A stretch of 64,000 nucleotides of DNA. Origin: Microbulbifer harenosus (GTDB lineage Bacteria > Pseudomonadota > Gammaproteobacteria > Pseudomonadales > Cellvibrionaceae). The translations under genes were made by a program, and so were the position numbers. The stretch spans positions 1 to 64,000 of the forward strand of contig NZ_VANI01000020.1 in NCBI RefSeq assembly GCF_005771435.1, given 5' to 3'. The notes beneath the pieces were generated by a model. The model saw only the letters and a program-made list of their open reading frames with translations. It ran no database searches and had not been told where the DNA came from. This document shows, one piece after another, positions 27,187-36,179 of the stretch (position 1 is the stretch's first letter; each line of letters begins with the position of its first letter).

Positions 27187-27696
27187 GTGCGGTATTTCGC
27201 CTGGGGCGGGTTGTGTGTGACGCTGGTGCTATGGAGTCTGGCTCTGAGTGGTTGCGGTTATCTGCCCAGCGAGATGGAGGGCAAACCCAAAGATAACGAT
27301 TCCAAACCCCCTGAAACTGCGGCAGGGGTAGCGCTGCATGCCGTTGGTTGCGACGTGCGCGCCAAAAATTTCAAGCTGCTGAAGTTTGACGATCTCTACA
27401 CTTTCACCAACGACCCCAAGCACCCTTTCCAACCCGCCGCCAACCTGCCCGGCAAATACGATGTGCGCGCGTTTGTGTGGGGTTATGACAATTGCAAGGC
27501 GCGTGGAACCTGTCAGCACGGCGATCATTACTGGTTGATCAAACGCGGAGCGGAGGGCGATTTTACCACCTGGGTGGTCACCCCCCAGTTCCCTCGCATC
27601 ACCATTGAATCCCGCTGCAAAGAGCGGCTGAAGGTTGGCGAGCGCTACCGCTTTTCGTTTGAGAACGGGAAGCTGGTGGGTTTCAGCAGGAACTAG
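27187..27696 (+). CDS. Hypothetical lipoprotein
   Basis: I place the start at GTG 27187 because a perfect GGAGG lies 6 bases upstream. An in-frame start at 27142 lacks this. The resulting 169-residue protein has a lipoprotein signal (LCVTLVLWSLALSGCGYL) and a soluble domain with cysteines at VGCDVRAKNF, YDNCKARGTCQHGDHYW and SRCKERLKVG. Four spaced cysteines suggest disulphides in the periplasm. No family is recognised. It converges on ppk with 72 bp between them. Confidence 0.7.
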   Translation: MRYFAWGGLCVTLVLWSLALSGCGYLPSEMEGKPKDNDSKPPETAAGVALHAVGCDVRAKNFKLLKFDDLYTFTNDPKHPFQPAANLPGKYDVRAFVWGYDNCKARGTCQHGDHYWLIKRGAEGDFTTWVVTPQFPRITIESRCKERLKVGERYRFSFENGKLVGFSRN

Positions 27697-27768
27697 CACG
27701 CAAAATAGTCCGAGACACTAGCGTTCCATAAAGGTATTGCTTGTAGCTCGCCGCCGGTTCTTCTCCGA

Positions 27769-29817
27769 TCAAACCTCCCGCTTTTTTAAATACCGATAAA
27801 TTGCATCCTGTGAGCGCACGTTGCGTTTGCTGTTGCGATTGGCAATCAGGCTGTTGCTCTGGTCCGCGTCCATCAACCGCGCTTTCTGGTTGTCCTGCCA
27901 CTGCAATTCGAGAATATCCAACACGGTCTTGCGGTGCTCCGCCGACAGCAGCGGGAAGGTCACCTCCACCCGGTGGTCCAGGTTTCTCGTCATCAGATCG
28001 GCGGAGGACAGGTACACCCGTGGTTCCCCTGCGTTGTGGAACGCATATACCCGGGCATGCTCGAGAAACTTGTCCACCAGGCTGATCACTTCGATGTTGT
28101 CGGAAACGCCCGGGGTCTGGCACATCAGTGCGCACATACTGCGCACAATAATCCGCACGCGCACACCGGCGGCTCCCGCGCGATACAGACGCTCAATCAC
28201 CTCCGAGTCCACCAGATTGTTGCACTTGATGAAGATGTCCGCCGGCTTGCCGGCCACCGCTGCGGAAATCTCGCGATCTATGGCCGCGAGCAGGTTTGGT
28301 CTGCTGGAGTGGGGTGAGACCCAGATATGGTGGTAATCCGGCTGCCGGTGAGACTGCTTAATGAAGTCGAATACCCGGTAGGCGTCCTCGCCCAGTTTGC
28401 TGTCGCCGGTGAGCAGGCTGAAATCACAGTAAAAACGCGCGGTACTCTCGTTGAAATTTCCGGTACCGAAGTGGCTGTAATAGCGGTCGCGGCCATCTTC
28501 TTCACGCACGATGGAAATGAGTTTGCAGTGCACCTTGAGACCGGGCACCCCATAGATCACTTCCACACCGGCATCGCTCAGCTCACTGGACCAGTGCAGG
28601 TTGGCCTGCTCGTCAAAGCGCGCCTGGAGTTCCACTACCGCGGTCACCTGCTTCTGGTTGCGCACGGCGTTGACCAGTGCGGCGACCACGCGGGAGTTTT
28701 TCGCCACCCGGTACAGGTTAATGCGGATTTCCCGCACCTTGGGGTCAATGGCTGCGGAGGCAAGCAATTTGGTGATTACGCGGAAGTCGTGATACGGGTA
28801 ATAGCAGAGGCGATCGCGCTCGCGCAGCCAGGCGAAGATATTGGCACTGTCCGGCAGGGTGGGCAGCGGTGTGATACGGCGGTAGGTGTGCTGGCGGCTG
28901 TCTGCCGGGAAGCTCATGAAGTCTTTCGAATTATGGTAGCGACCGCCGGGAGTAAAGCTGTCGTAGCTGCCCATCTTGAGCTTTTTCTTGATCAGCTGCA
29001 GCAGCGCCTCGGACATAGTGGAGTCGTATACCAACCGCACCGGTTCCGCCTGCTTGCGTTTCTTCAGTGACTTCGCCACCCGGTCTACGATGTTCTGCGT
29101 CACGTGTTCGCCGAGTTCCAGTTCCGCGTCGCGGCTGATTTTGAAGGTGTAGGCGGACGCCTTGCTAATGGGCATTACATAGCGGAACACATCCACCAGA
29201 CAGGCGCGGATCACGTTGTCGAGAACGATGTAGACTTTTTCGTGCTTTCTTTCCCGGTGCGGAATCGCGATAAACCGCGGCAGGATGTCCGTGGGAATCT
29301 CCAGCGCCGCAAAGCGCAGGCTGCCGTCTTCCAGCTCCAGATAAATACCAAAGTAAATACTCGCTTCGTTGAGAAGCGGCATGGTTTCACGATCATCAAT
29401 GAAGAAGGGTTCAAGTTCCGGCAACACTTCGCGGTGGAAGAATTCCTCCACGTATACGCGTTGGTTGTCGGTAAGCTGGCGCTCGTTGATCAGATGGATA
29501 TTGTGCCGCCCCAAATCTTTCAGCACCTTGCTGTAGGCATTGCCGAAGCGGGCCTGCAGGCGCAACACCTTTTCGTTGATGCTCCCGAGCAGCTCGCCAA
29601 AGCGCTCTTTCTGGCGACCGCCTTTGGCAAACGTGGCCAGGCGCCGTACATCGGCGACCCGAACGCGGTAGAATTCGTCGAGATTGTTGGAAAAGATGCC
29701 AAGAAAGCGCACCCGCTCGATGATGGGCACCCTCTCGTCCTCGACCTCCTGCAATACCCGGGCATTGAACGAGAGCCAGCTCAGCTCTTTGGGATACAGG
29801 GGGATGTCTTTTGCCAT
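27769..29817 (-). CDS. ppk1: Polyphosphate kinase 1
   Basis: The enzyme reversibly makes inorganic polyphosphate from ATP. The N-terminus (LYPKELSWLSFNARVLQEVE, FLGIFSNNLDEFYRVRVADVRR) matches PPK1. The phosphohistidine region is VPGLKVHCKLISIVRE, followed by YYSHFGTGNFNESTARFYCD. I chose the ATG at 29817 (682 residues, close to the 688 of E. coli). A TTG at 29910 would add 31 poorly conserved residues. It is divergent from ppx, with about 175 bp between starts. Confidence 0.95.
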   Translation of the reverse strand: MAKDIPLYPKELSWLSFNARVLQEVEDERVPIIERVRFLGIFSNNLDEFYRVRVADVRRLATFAKGGRQKERFGELLGSINEKVLRLQARFGNAYSKVLKDLGRHNIHLINERQLTDNQRVYVEEFFHREVLPELEPFFIDDRETMPLLNEASIYFGIYLELEDGSLRFAALEIPTDILPRFIAIPHRERKHEKVYIVLDNVIRACLVDVFRYVMPISKASAYTFKISRDAELELGEHVTQNIVDRVAKSLKKRKQAEPVRLVYDSTMSEALLQLIKKKLKMGSYDSFTPGGRYHNSKDFMSFPADSRQHTYRRITPLPTLPDSANIFAWLRERDRLCYYPYHDFRVITKLLASAAIDPKVREIRINLYRVAKNSRVVAALVNAVRNQKQVTAVVELQARFDEQANLHWSSELSDAGVEVIYGVPGLKVHCKLISIVREEDGRDRYYSHFGTGNFNESTARFYCDFSLLTGDSKLGEDAYRVFDFIKQSHRQPDYHHIWVSPHSSRPNLLAAIDREISAAVAGKPADIFIKCNNLVDSEVIERLYRAGAAGVRVRIIVRSMCALMCQTPGVSDNIEVISLVDKFLEHARVYAFHNAGEPRVYLSSADLMTRNLDHRVEVTFPLLSAEHRKTVLDILELQWQDNQKARLMDADQSNSLIANRNSKRNVRSQDAIYRYLKKREV

Positions 29818-29991
29818 ACTTTCCGGTGCTTCTTCTGCAAGTCGTTCGCCAGCCCCGGACTCAGCCGGGGATTCGACGCCAATTGGGAATGCGGCTTCTA
29901 TCGTTTTCAAGTTTATATGGACACGCTAGTGACAAAGTGATGGCTGCGCAGTTTGCTACATTTTTGTTTCAGGTATTTGACAAGAAAAAAC

Positions 29992-31482
29992 ATGACAATG
30001 GATAACAACGCGGATGCGGGCAATGAGCGCTATGCAGCGCTGGATCTGGGCTCCAACAGCTTTCACCTGCTGTTGGCAGAATTCCGCGACCAGCGCATGG
30101 TGCGCCTGCACACGGACCGCGCCATGGTGCGCCTCGCCGAGGGGCTCGACAGCGAGCGCAACCTGGCGCCGGACGTCGCGGAACGCGCGCTGGAAGCACT
30201 GAGAAGGTTCGCGCCGGTAATTCGGGGGCTACCCGCCGACAATGTGCGCATCGTGGGCACCAACACCCTGCGCATCGCCAGCACCCAGGCGGATGGCTTC
30301 CTCGAGGCCGCGGAGGCCATTCTGGGCGCCCCCATTGAGATCATTTCCGGTATCGAGGAGGCGCGGCTGATCTATTCCGGCGTTATGGCCGCGGCCGAAG
30401 GTCCGCCGCGGCTGCGCTGTGTGGTGGATATCGGCGGCGGCTCCACGGAGTTTGTGCGCGGCGTGGAAAGTCCTCGACAACTGCAGAGCGTAAATGTCGG
30501 GTGCGTGGCATTCAACCGTCGCTTTTTTGACAGCGGCAAAATCGACCTGGGGAAACGCAACAGTTTCACGCGCGCCCGCCGCGCCGCCCAGGCGGAGTTG
30601 CAGGAGCTGCGACACATGGCCGACGAGGCCCTGGTCATCGGCGCCTCCGGGACCATCAAATCTGTCGCGCGGGTACTGAACGACGGCGAGCTGTTGCCGA
30701 TTCACCGCCGCGATCTGGACAAGCTGGCGGACCGGGTGGCCAACTGCAAAACAGTGGCTGCCATCGATCTGCCTCACCTCGAACCACAGCGCCGCCCGGT
30801 ATTCGCCGCCGGCCTTGCGATTCTGCACGGTATCTTTCGCGAACTGGACATTGAAGTCATGCACGTTTCGCCATTTGCCATCCGCGAGGGTATCGTCCAC
30901 GATCTCGCGGGCCGCGCGCACGGCGGAGACCGTCGCGCGGACACCATTTCCAACCTGATGGAGAAGGGAGAAATCGACCGCAATCAGGCGAAGCGGGTGG
31001 CCAACACTGCGCTGCAGTTCTTCGGCCAGCTGAATCCGCACTCGGTGACAAGCCAGCGCCGCATGTTGCGCTGGGCGGCAGATCTGCACGAGATCGGTCT
31101 CGCGCTTTCCCACAGTAATTTCCGCAAGCTGGGCGCCTTTATGATCGAGCATGCGGACATGGCGGGGTTCAGTCGCAGCGAGCAGGAAAACCTGGCGTAC
31201 CTGGTGCGCAACCAGCGCGGTGATATCAAGGCGGTGCAGGAGCACTACGGCTTTCATCCAAACAACGACCTGTTGTTGTGTCTGCGCCTCGCCTGCATCG
31301 TGCACCGGGATCATATGGACCGCCCCATCGACGGGCTCGCGCTGTCGGCCGATGGCCCGGGCTATCGGCTGGAAATCCCCTCCGACTGGCTGTACGACAA
31401 TCCGGCAATCGAAGATCTTCTGGAACTCGAAGTAGAATGCTGGGCGGAAAAAAACATCAAACTGACTCTGGGTAGCTCGTGA
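29992..31482 (+). CDS. ppx: Exopolyphosphatase (Ppx/GppA family)
   Basis: The 496-residue enzyme removes terminal phosphates from polyphosphate or hydrolyses pppGpp. The ASKHA motifs are visible: AALDLGSNSFHLLLAEF near the N-terminus, EARLIYSGVM, and VVDIGGGSTEFV. An HD-like C-terminal domain follows (RMLRWAADLHEIGLALSHSN). The start is the ATG at 29992; a second ATG two codons on is possible. It is divergent from ppk1 and its stop overlaps the selO GTG start (GTGA at 31479-31482). Confidence 0.93.
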   Translation: MTMDNNADAGNERYAALDLGSNSFHLLLAEFRDQRMVRLHTDRAMVRLAEGLDSERNLAPDVAERALEALRRFAPVIRGLPADNVRIVGTNTLRIASTQADGFLEAAEAILGAPIEIISGIEEARLIYSGVMAAAEGPPRLRCVVDIGGGSTEFVRGVESPRQLQSVNVGCVAFNRRFFDSGKIDLGKRNSFTRARRAAQAELQELRHMADEALVIGASGTIKSVARVLNDGELLPIHRRDLDKLADRVANCKTVAAIDLPHLEPQRRPVFAAGLAILHGIFRELDIEVMHVSPFAIREGIVHDLAGRAHGGDRRADTISNLMEKGEIDRNQAKRVANTALQFFGQLNPHSVTSQRRMLRWAADLHEIGLALSHSNFRKLGAFMIEHADMAGFSRSEQENLAYLVRNQRGDIKAVQEHYGFHPNNDLLLCLRLACIVHRDHMDRPIDGLALSADGPGYRLEIPSDWLYDNPAIEDLLELEVECWAEKNIKLTLGSS

Positions 31483-32963
31483 GCAATTCCAATTTCCTGT
31501 CACTCGATCAATTGAAGCTGCAACACCACTACGCCGATCTCGGCCCGGTCTTCGGCACGCCACTTCCCCCTACCCCGCTGCAGAACCCGTACGTCATCCA
31601 CGTCAATCCAACGGTGATGGAACTGATCGGAATCGACCCGCGCGAGGCCGCCAACCCGGACTGGGCGCTGCTTGGCAGCGGTGCAAAACTGTTCCCGGGC
31701 AGCGTGCCATTTTCAATGAAATACACCGGTCACCAGTTTGGCAGTTACAACCCCGAGCTTGGCGACGGGCGCGCGCTGTTACTGGGCGAAGTTGAGCGCA
31801 ACGGCAAGCGCTGGGACCTGCATCTCAAGGGTGCCGGCCAGACGCCCTACTCCCGGTTTGGCGACGGCCGTGCGGTGTTGCGTTCAACCATCCGCGAGTA
31901 TCTTGCCGGCGAAGCGCTGACGGCACTCGGCATCCGCAGCACCCGCGCGCTGTGTATGGTCGGTAGTCAGGAACCGGTGGCCCGGGAGAAACTGGAAACC
32001 GGTGCCGCGCTGATCCGCGTGGCGCGTTCCCATGTCCGCTTCGGCCATTTCGAGTATCTGTTCTACACCCGCCAGCTGGAGGCGCAGCACCGGCTGGTGG
32101 AGTTTGTGTGTGCGCAGTTTCTGCCAGAATTTGTGGATAAACCTGTGCAGGAGCAGGCGGAGGCGCTGTTGCGGTTTACCGTGAAGCGCAGTGCGGAGCT
32201 GGTTGCGGGCTGGCAGTCGGTGGGCTTTGCCCATGGGGTTTTGAATACGGACAATATGTCGATCATCGGGGATTCATTTGATTTCGGTCCCTACGGTTTC
32301 CTCGACGATTATGAGCCGGGTTTTATCTGCAACCATTCGGACCACACGGGCCGCTATGCGTTTGATGCGCAGCCGGGGGTGGTGCTGTGGAACCTGAATG
32401 CGCTGGCCCATGCGTTTTCTTCTCTATTGGATGTGGAGACATTGAAGGATTGTCTCGGCCAGTATCAACCTTTGCTGATTGAGTTTTATTCGGGGTTGAT
32501 GCGACGGAAGCTTGGGCTGGCGATTGAGGATGAGGGCGATCAGCAGTTGTGTGCGGATCTGATGCAGTTGCTGGAATCGGGGCGGGTGGATTACTCGCTG
32601 TTTTTCCGGGCGCTCAGCCGTTACTGCGGGGAGCGGCCGGCTACTGCTTTAGAGGAGCTTGTTTCACCTTCGCAGCACGAGGCTTTGACGAGCTGGCTTT
32701 CCCGCTATGACCAACGGCTGCAGAAGGAGAGCCGCTCCCCGGAGCAGCGCAGCCGGGATATGTTGCGGACGAATCCGAAGTTTGTATTGCGGAATTATCT
32801 GGCGCAGCGGGTGATTGAAGCCGCTGAGGCCGGGGATTTTCAGCCTTTGCGGACGTTTTTTGATTTGTTGCAGACGCCGTTTGATGAGCATCCCGGGTTT
32901 GAATCTTGGGCGGCTGCTCCCACTGAGTTGGGTAAACATTTGCCCATCAGTTGTTCGTCCTGA
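31479..32963 (+). CDS. selO: SelO (YdiU) protein adenylyltransferase
   Basis: The 494-residue pseudokinase transfers AMP to proteins, a role linked to redox stress in E. coli. Typical motifs are KYTGHQFGSYNPELGDGRAL, HLKGAGQTPYSRFGDGRAVL and RSTIREYLAGEAL. FAHGVLNTDNMSIIGDSFDFGPYGF contains the metal-binding Asn/Asp. The C-terminal cysteine motif ISCSS is kept. The GTG start overlaps the ppx stop by 4 nt. The last ~750 bp change to mainly G/T-ending codons, ending about 40 bp before palindrome pair 3. Confidence 0.94.
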   Translation: MSNSNFLSLDQLKLQHHYADLGPVFGTPLPPTPLQNPYVIHVNPTVMELIGIDPREAANPDWALLGSGAKLFPGSVPFSMKYTGHQFGSYNPELGDGRALLLGEVERNGKRWDLHLKGAGQTPYSRFGDGRAVLRSTIREYLAGEALTALGIRSTRALCMVGSQEPVAREKLETGAALIRVARSHVRFGHFEYLFYTRQLEAQHRLVEFVCAQFLPEFVDKPVQEQAEALLRFTVKRSAELVAGWQSVGFAHGVLNTDNMSIIGDSFDFGPYGFLDDYEPGFICNHSDHTGRYAFDAQPGVVLWNLNALAHAFSSLLDVETLKDCLGQYQPLLIEFYSGLMRRKLGLAIEDEGDQQLCADLMQLLESGRVDYSLFFRALSRYCGERPATALEELVSPSQHEALTSWLSRYDQRLQKESRSPEQRSRDMLRTNPKFVLRNYLAQRVIEAAEAGDFQPLRTFFDLLQTPFDEHPGFESWAAAPTELGKHLPISCSS

Positions 32964-33005
32964 TTTTGGGGTCCGTTTTATTTTCGTTTGGTGGCGGTAG
33001 AGCAC

Positions 33006-33097
33006 TGGGGATGCGTTTTTGAAACCGCCATGCATACATCCCTGTAGGCTGCGTCGGAAACGTCCCTGTTTCCGACGCTTTCAAAAACGCATCCCCA
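33006..33097 (-). repeat. Nested palindrome element A, copy 3
   Basis: Perfect 19-bp outer arms (33006-33024 and 33079-33097) surround an 11-bp inner hairpin (33051-33061 / 33068-33078). Its loop is AGGGAC on the minus strand. The inner stem GCGTCGGAAAC/GTTTCCGACGC differs from copy 1 by compensated changes. The right flank has CCTTCGATTT, related to CTTCAATTC at the other copies. Confidence 0.9.
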
Positions 33098-33195
33098 GCA
33101 CTCCACCTTCGATTTGAAGTTCAAGTCTTCGTTAGTCAACAGCGAAAGTTCTTTTCGGGTTGTGTAGAAATCTGGACTATCCGCCGAGGCGCCGA

Positions 33196-33293
33196 TACCG
33201 GGTGCTGCCTTGCCAGACCTTCCGCGAGAGGGACCTCGCGGAAGAGCCCCCAGGGATGGGTTCACGGCGTGTCTGGCAAGGCAGCACCCGGTA
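33196..33293 (+). repeat. Nested palindrome element B, copy 3
   Basis: The 22-bp perfect outer arms (33196-33217 and 33272-33293) have a sequence unrelated to B1 and B2. The inner hairpin (33219-33228 / 33235-33244), loop AGGGAC and the 27-nt tail (33245-33271) are nearly identical to B1. This separates a conserved core from arms where only base pairing is kept. Confidence 0.9.
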
Positions 33294-33328
33294 GCGGCGC
33301 CGCCACGCAGTAACTACGAAGCCCTGAC

Positions 33329-34531
33329 TCAACTGGACTTAGCCGCAACTTTCAAACCCGCAACAGCGTAATACGCCTTCTTCGGCTCGCCATCCCGATC
33401 AAAAATCAGCGGGTAATTGGTCCGCCCAACCACAGGCCAATCATTTTTCCAGGATTCCGCATCCGTAGTGCCCCACAGAGTAACCCGACGAACCTTGTCC
33501 CGATGTTTCAGGAAAAGTTTGAACAGGGATTCATATCGCGCCGCCAGTTCATCGACGATTTTTTCCGGCAACTTCTCGGGGAAGGGATTGAGTTTTTCCG
33601 AGTAGGCAAAGTTGGTGGAAATCTCCGCACCCATGTAGTCGTAGGCTTGGGGCAACACATCCACATCCAGCTCGGTGATATGCACATCGAGACCGGCAGC
33701 GGCAATGGCCTCAATACTGGCTTCGATCTTGGCGATGGCGGGCTCACTCAAATGTACGTGCGCCTGCATACCCACACCGTGAACCGGCATACCCTGCTTG
33801 CGGAATTTTACGATCTGCTCCAGGGCAAAATCCCGTTTCGCCGGGATCGTCATGTTGTAGTCGTTGTACAGCAGCTCTGCATTGGGGTCGACCTCGCGGG
33901 CGAGGTGGAAGGCGCGGGAAAAGTAGTTCTCACCGAGGGTGTTGTACCAGTGGCTCTTGCGCCACTGGCCGTCGTCGGTGACCGCTTCGTTGACGACATC
34001 CCACGCCTGGATTTTGCCGCGGTAACGCCCTGCCAGTGCGGCAATGTGACTCTCCATGGTCTGCTCGATGTCGCTGCGCTTGCGCAACCGACCGTGGCCG
34101 TCGACGAAGACCGATTCCGGCATCTGCGAGTGCCACACCAGGGTGTGGCCGATGGTGTACATCTTATGGCGCTGACCGAAGTCTACGAAGTGGTCAGCAC
34201 GCTGCCAGTCCCAAACATCCGCTTGCGGGTGCACCTCTTCCCATTTCATCGCATTTTCCGCGGTGATGGCGCTGAACTCGCGCGCCACCAGAGCTTCCAG
34301 ACCAGGGTTTTGGGCCTGCAGGGTGTTGTTGGACAGCGCAGTGCCTACCTTGAAGTCACCGCCGAACAGGGCACCCAGCCCCGGTGCTGAAGCCCCGGAT
34401 TGGCCGGCAAGTGCCTCCGCCAGCAGGCGTTTGGGGCTCGCGCTGCCCAGTACCAGGCCTATACCGGCGGCAGTGAAGGCGCTGCGCAGGAACAATCGCC
34501 GCTGCTGGTTCATCATCGTTGTTTTTTTCAT
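33329..34531 (-). CDS. Endo-1,4-beta-xylanase, GH10, Tat-exported
   Basis: The 400-residue enzyme cleaves the xylan backbone. A twin-arginine-like signal (QQRRLFLRSAFTAAGIGLVL) is followed by a GH10 TIM barrel. The acid/base Glu is in QAWDVVNEAVTDDGQW and the nucleophile Glu in LDVHITELDVDVLP. HTLVWHSQMPE is also typical. No carbohydrate-binding module is present. It is divergent from a GPH transporter gene, with GH43 and a regulator beyond, so it belongs to a xylan-use locus. Tat export of a GH10 suggests a periplasmic enzyme acting on imported oligosaccharides, which is an inference. Confidence 0.93.
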   Translation of the reverse strand: MKKTTMMNQQRRLFLRSAFTAAGIGLVLGSASPKRLLAEALAGQSGASAPGLGALFGGDFKVGTALSNNTLQAQNPGLEALVAREFSAITAENAMKWEEVHPQADVWDWQRADHFVDFGQRHKMYTIGHTLVWHSQMPESVFVDGHGRLRKRSDIEQTMESHIAALAGRYRGKIQAWDVVNEAVTDDGQWRKSHWYNTLGENYFSRAFHLAREVDPNAELLYNDYNMTIPAKRDFALEQIVKFRKQGMPVHGVGMQAHVHLSEPAIAKIEASIEAIAAAGLDVHITELDVDVLPQAYDYMGAEISTNFAYSEKLNPFPEKLPEKIVDELAARYESLFKLFLKHRDKVRRVTLWGTTDAESWKNDWPVVGRTNYPLIFDRDGEPKKAYYAVAGLKVAAKSS

Positions 34532-34636
34532 TTTCCTACCTCTATTTCACCTTTTTATTCTTTTGTTTATTTTTTAGTCTGTACGGAGCGGTGTAGCAGC
34601 GGTCGCAAAAGGCTAGACAGCTCCTGATGCTGTGTT

Positions 34637-34653
34637 ATAGTCACCGAGACTAT
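34637..34653. promoter_or_regulatory. Candidate operator between xylanase and transporter genes
   Basis: A 17-bp inverted repeat, ATAGTC-N5-GACTAT, lies in the 200-bp divergent region, about 80 bp before the transporter start and 105 bp before the xylanase start. It is a candidate site for the Nudix-type regulator at 37.9-38.6 kb, but no second copy was found to support that. Confidence 0.3.
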
Positions 34654-34731
34654 TATGATTAAGCAACGAAATCCAGCGTAAGCACCAGAAAAGACAACGA
34701 TAAAAAACAATAACGAGTGAGAGAAGTCGCC

Positions 34732-36117
34732 ATGGGCACATCCAGTATCAGCATTCGCGAAAAAATCGGCTACGGCCTGGGCGATACCGCCAGCAACATC
34801 GTGTTCCAGGTGGTGATCAATTTCCTGCTGGTGTTCTACACCGATGTGTTCGGTATTTCCGCCGCTGCCGCGGGCACGCTGCTGCTGGTGGTGCGGATAT
34901 TCGACGGCATCACCGATCCGCTGGTAGGGGGGATGGCAGACCGCACCCGCTCCCGCTGGGGACGCTACCGGCCCTATCTGCTGCTGATGGCACTGCCCTA
35001 TGCGGGCCTTGCCGTACTGGCATTTACCACCCCGGATCTCGGCGAGAACGGCAAGCTGGTTTATGCGTACATTACCTATACCCTGTTGATGACTGTATAT
35101 ACCGCCATCAATATTCCCTATTCCGCCCTGGGCGGTGTGATTACCGAAGACACCACCGAGCGCGCGTCTATTCAGTCCTACCGTTTTGCCATGGCCATGG
35201 TGGGCGGTGCGCTGGTGTCCGCACTGACACTGCCGCTGGTGAATCTGCTCGGCCAGGGCGACAAGGCCTTTGGTTACCAGATGGCCATGGCGGTCATGGC
35301 CGCGATTGCGGCGCTGTGCTTTTTTATCTGCTTCTGGAGCACCCGCGAGCGGGTTGCGCCGGACACGGTGGCGGACTCGAAAGGCAATATTGCGAAGAAC
35401 TTCGCCGGGGATTTTTTCAACCTGTTCCGCAACAGCCAGTGGGCGATCATCGCTGCGGCGACGTTTTTCCTGCTGGTGCTCGTCGCCATGCGCGGTGCGG
35501 TGACGCCCTTCTATGTGACCTATTACTTCCAGTCGGAAAACCTGGTCAGCATGTTCGTCACCCTGCCCATGCTCGCGGGTGTAGCCGGCGCGGTAAGCAC
35601 CAACTTTCTCACCAAACGCTTCTGTAAGGCGCGCCTGTTCAACTGGGCAATGATCGGGGTGATTGTCACTCATGCCGCCCTGCTGCCGCTGGGAAGGGAT
35701 CAGGTGTACCTGGCGCTGGCACTCGCCATGGCCGCAAACTTCGTACATATGATCGCTATTCCCCTGATCTTCTCCATGGTGCCAGACACCGTGGACTGGT
35801 TTGCCAGCAAAGGCCACCCGAAAAAAATGGCCATGGCCTACTCCGGACATTTAATGGCCTTGAAGCTTGGCCTCGCCTTCGGCGGTGCCAGTGCCGGCTG
35901 GCTGCTGGGTTATTTCGACTATGTGCCGAACGCCGAGCAGAGCGAGCGCACCCTCGACGGCATCGTGCTGATCTACGCCGCGGGCCCGGTGGTCTGCACC
36001 TTGATCACCATGGCGCTGTTCCGCAATTACCGGCTCACCAATGCGTTTATGGCAACTGGCATGCGCGCTGAAAACGCGACCAACTCTCCCGATACTGCAA
36101 GCGCAGTTTCCAACTAA
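34732..36117 (+). CDS. GPH-family sugar:cation symporter (xyloside/xylooligosaccharide type)
   Basis: The 461-residue inner-membrane carrier belongs to the glycoside-pentoside-hexuronide family. Motifs include EKIGYGLGDTASNIVFQ at the N-terminus, RIFDGITDPLVGGMADRTRSR with the conserved Asp, and the cytoplasmic loop near GDKAFGYQ. About 12 hydrophobic segments are visible. The ATG at 34732 has GAGAGAAG upstream. Between a xylanase and a beta-xylosidase, it probably imports xylobiose or longer xylooligosaccharides. Confidence 0.88.
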   Translation: MGTSSISIREKIGYGLGDTASNIVFQVVINFLLVFYTDVFGISAAAAGTLLLVVRIFDGITDPLVGGMADRTRSRWGRYRPYLLLMALPYAGLAVLAFTTPDLGENGKLVYAYITYTLLMTVYTAINIPYSALGGVITEDTTERASIQSYRFAMAMVGGALVSALTLPLVNLLGQGDKAFGYQMAMAVMAAIAALCFFICFWSTRERVAPDTVADSKGNIAKNFAGDFFNLFRNSQWAIIAAATFFLLVLVAMRGAVTPFYVTYYFQSENLVSMFVTLPMLAGVAGAVSTNFLTKRFCKARLFNWAMIGVIVTHAALLPLGRDQVYLALALAMAANFVHMIAIPLIFSMVPDTVDWFASKGHPKKMAMAYSGHLMALKLGLAFGGASAGWLLGYFDYVPNAEQSERTLDGIVLIYAAGPVVCTLITMALFRNYRLTNAFMATGMRAENATNSPDTASAVSN

Positions 36118-36179
36118 TCCCGTGTTCCGCCGCAAATGGCGATAACAGAATGTGACGTAAGAATGTGACGAAGGACGTG

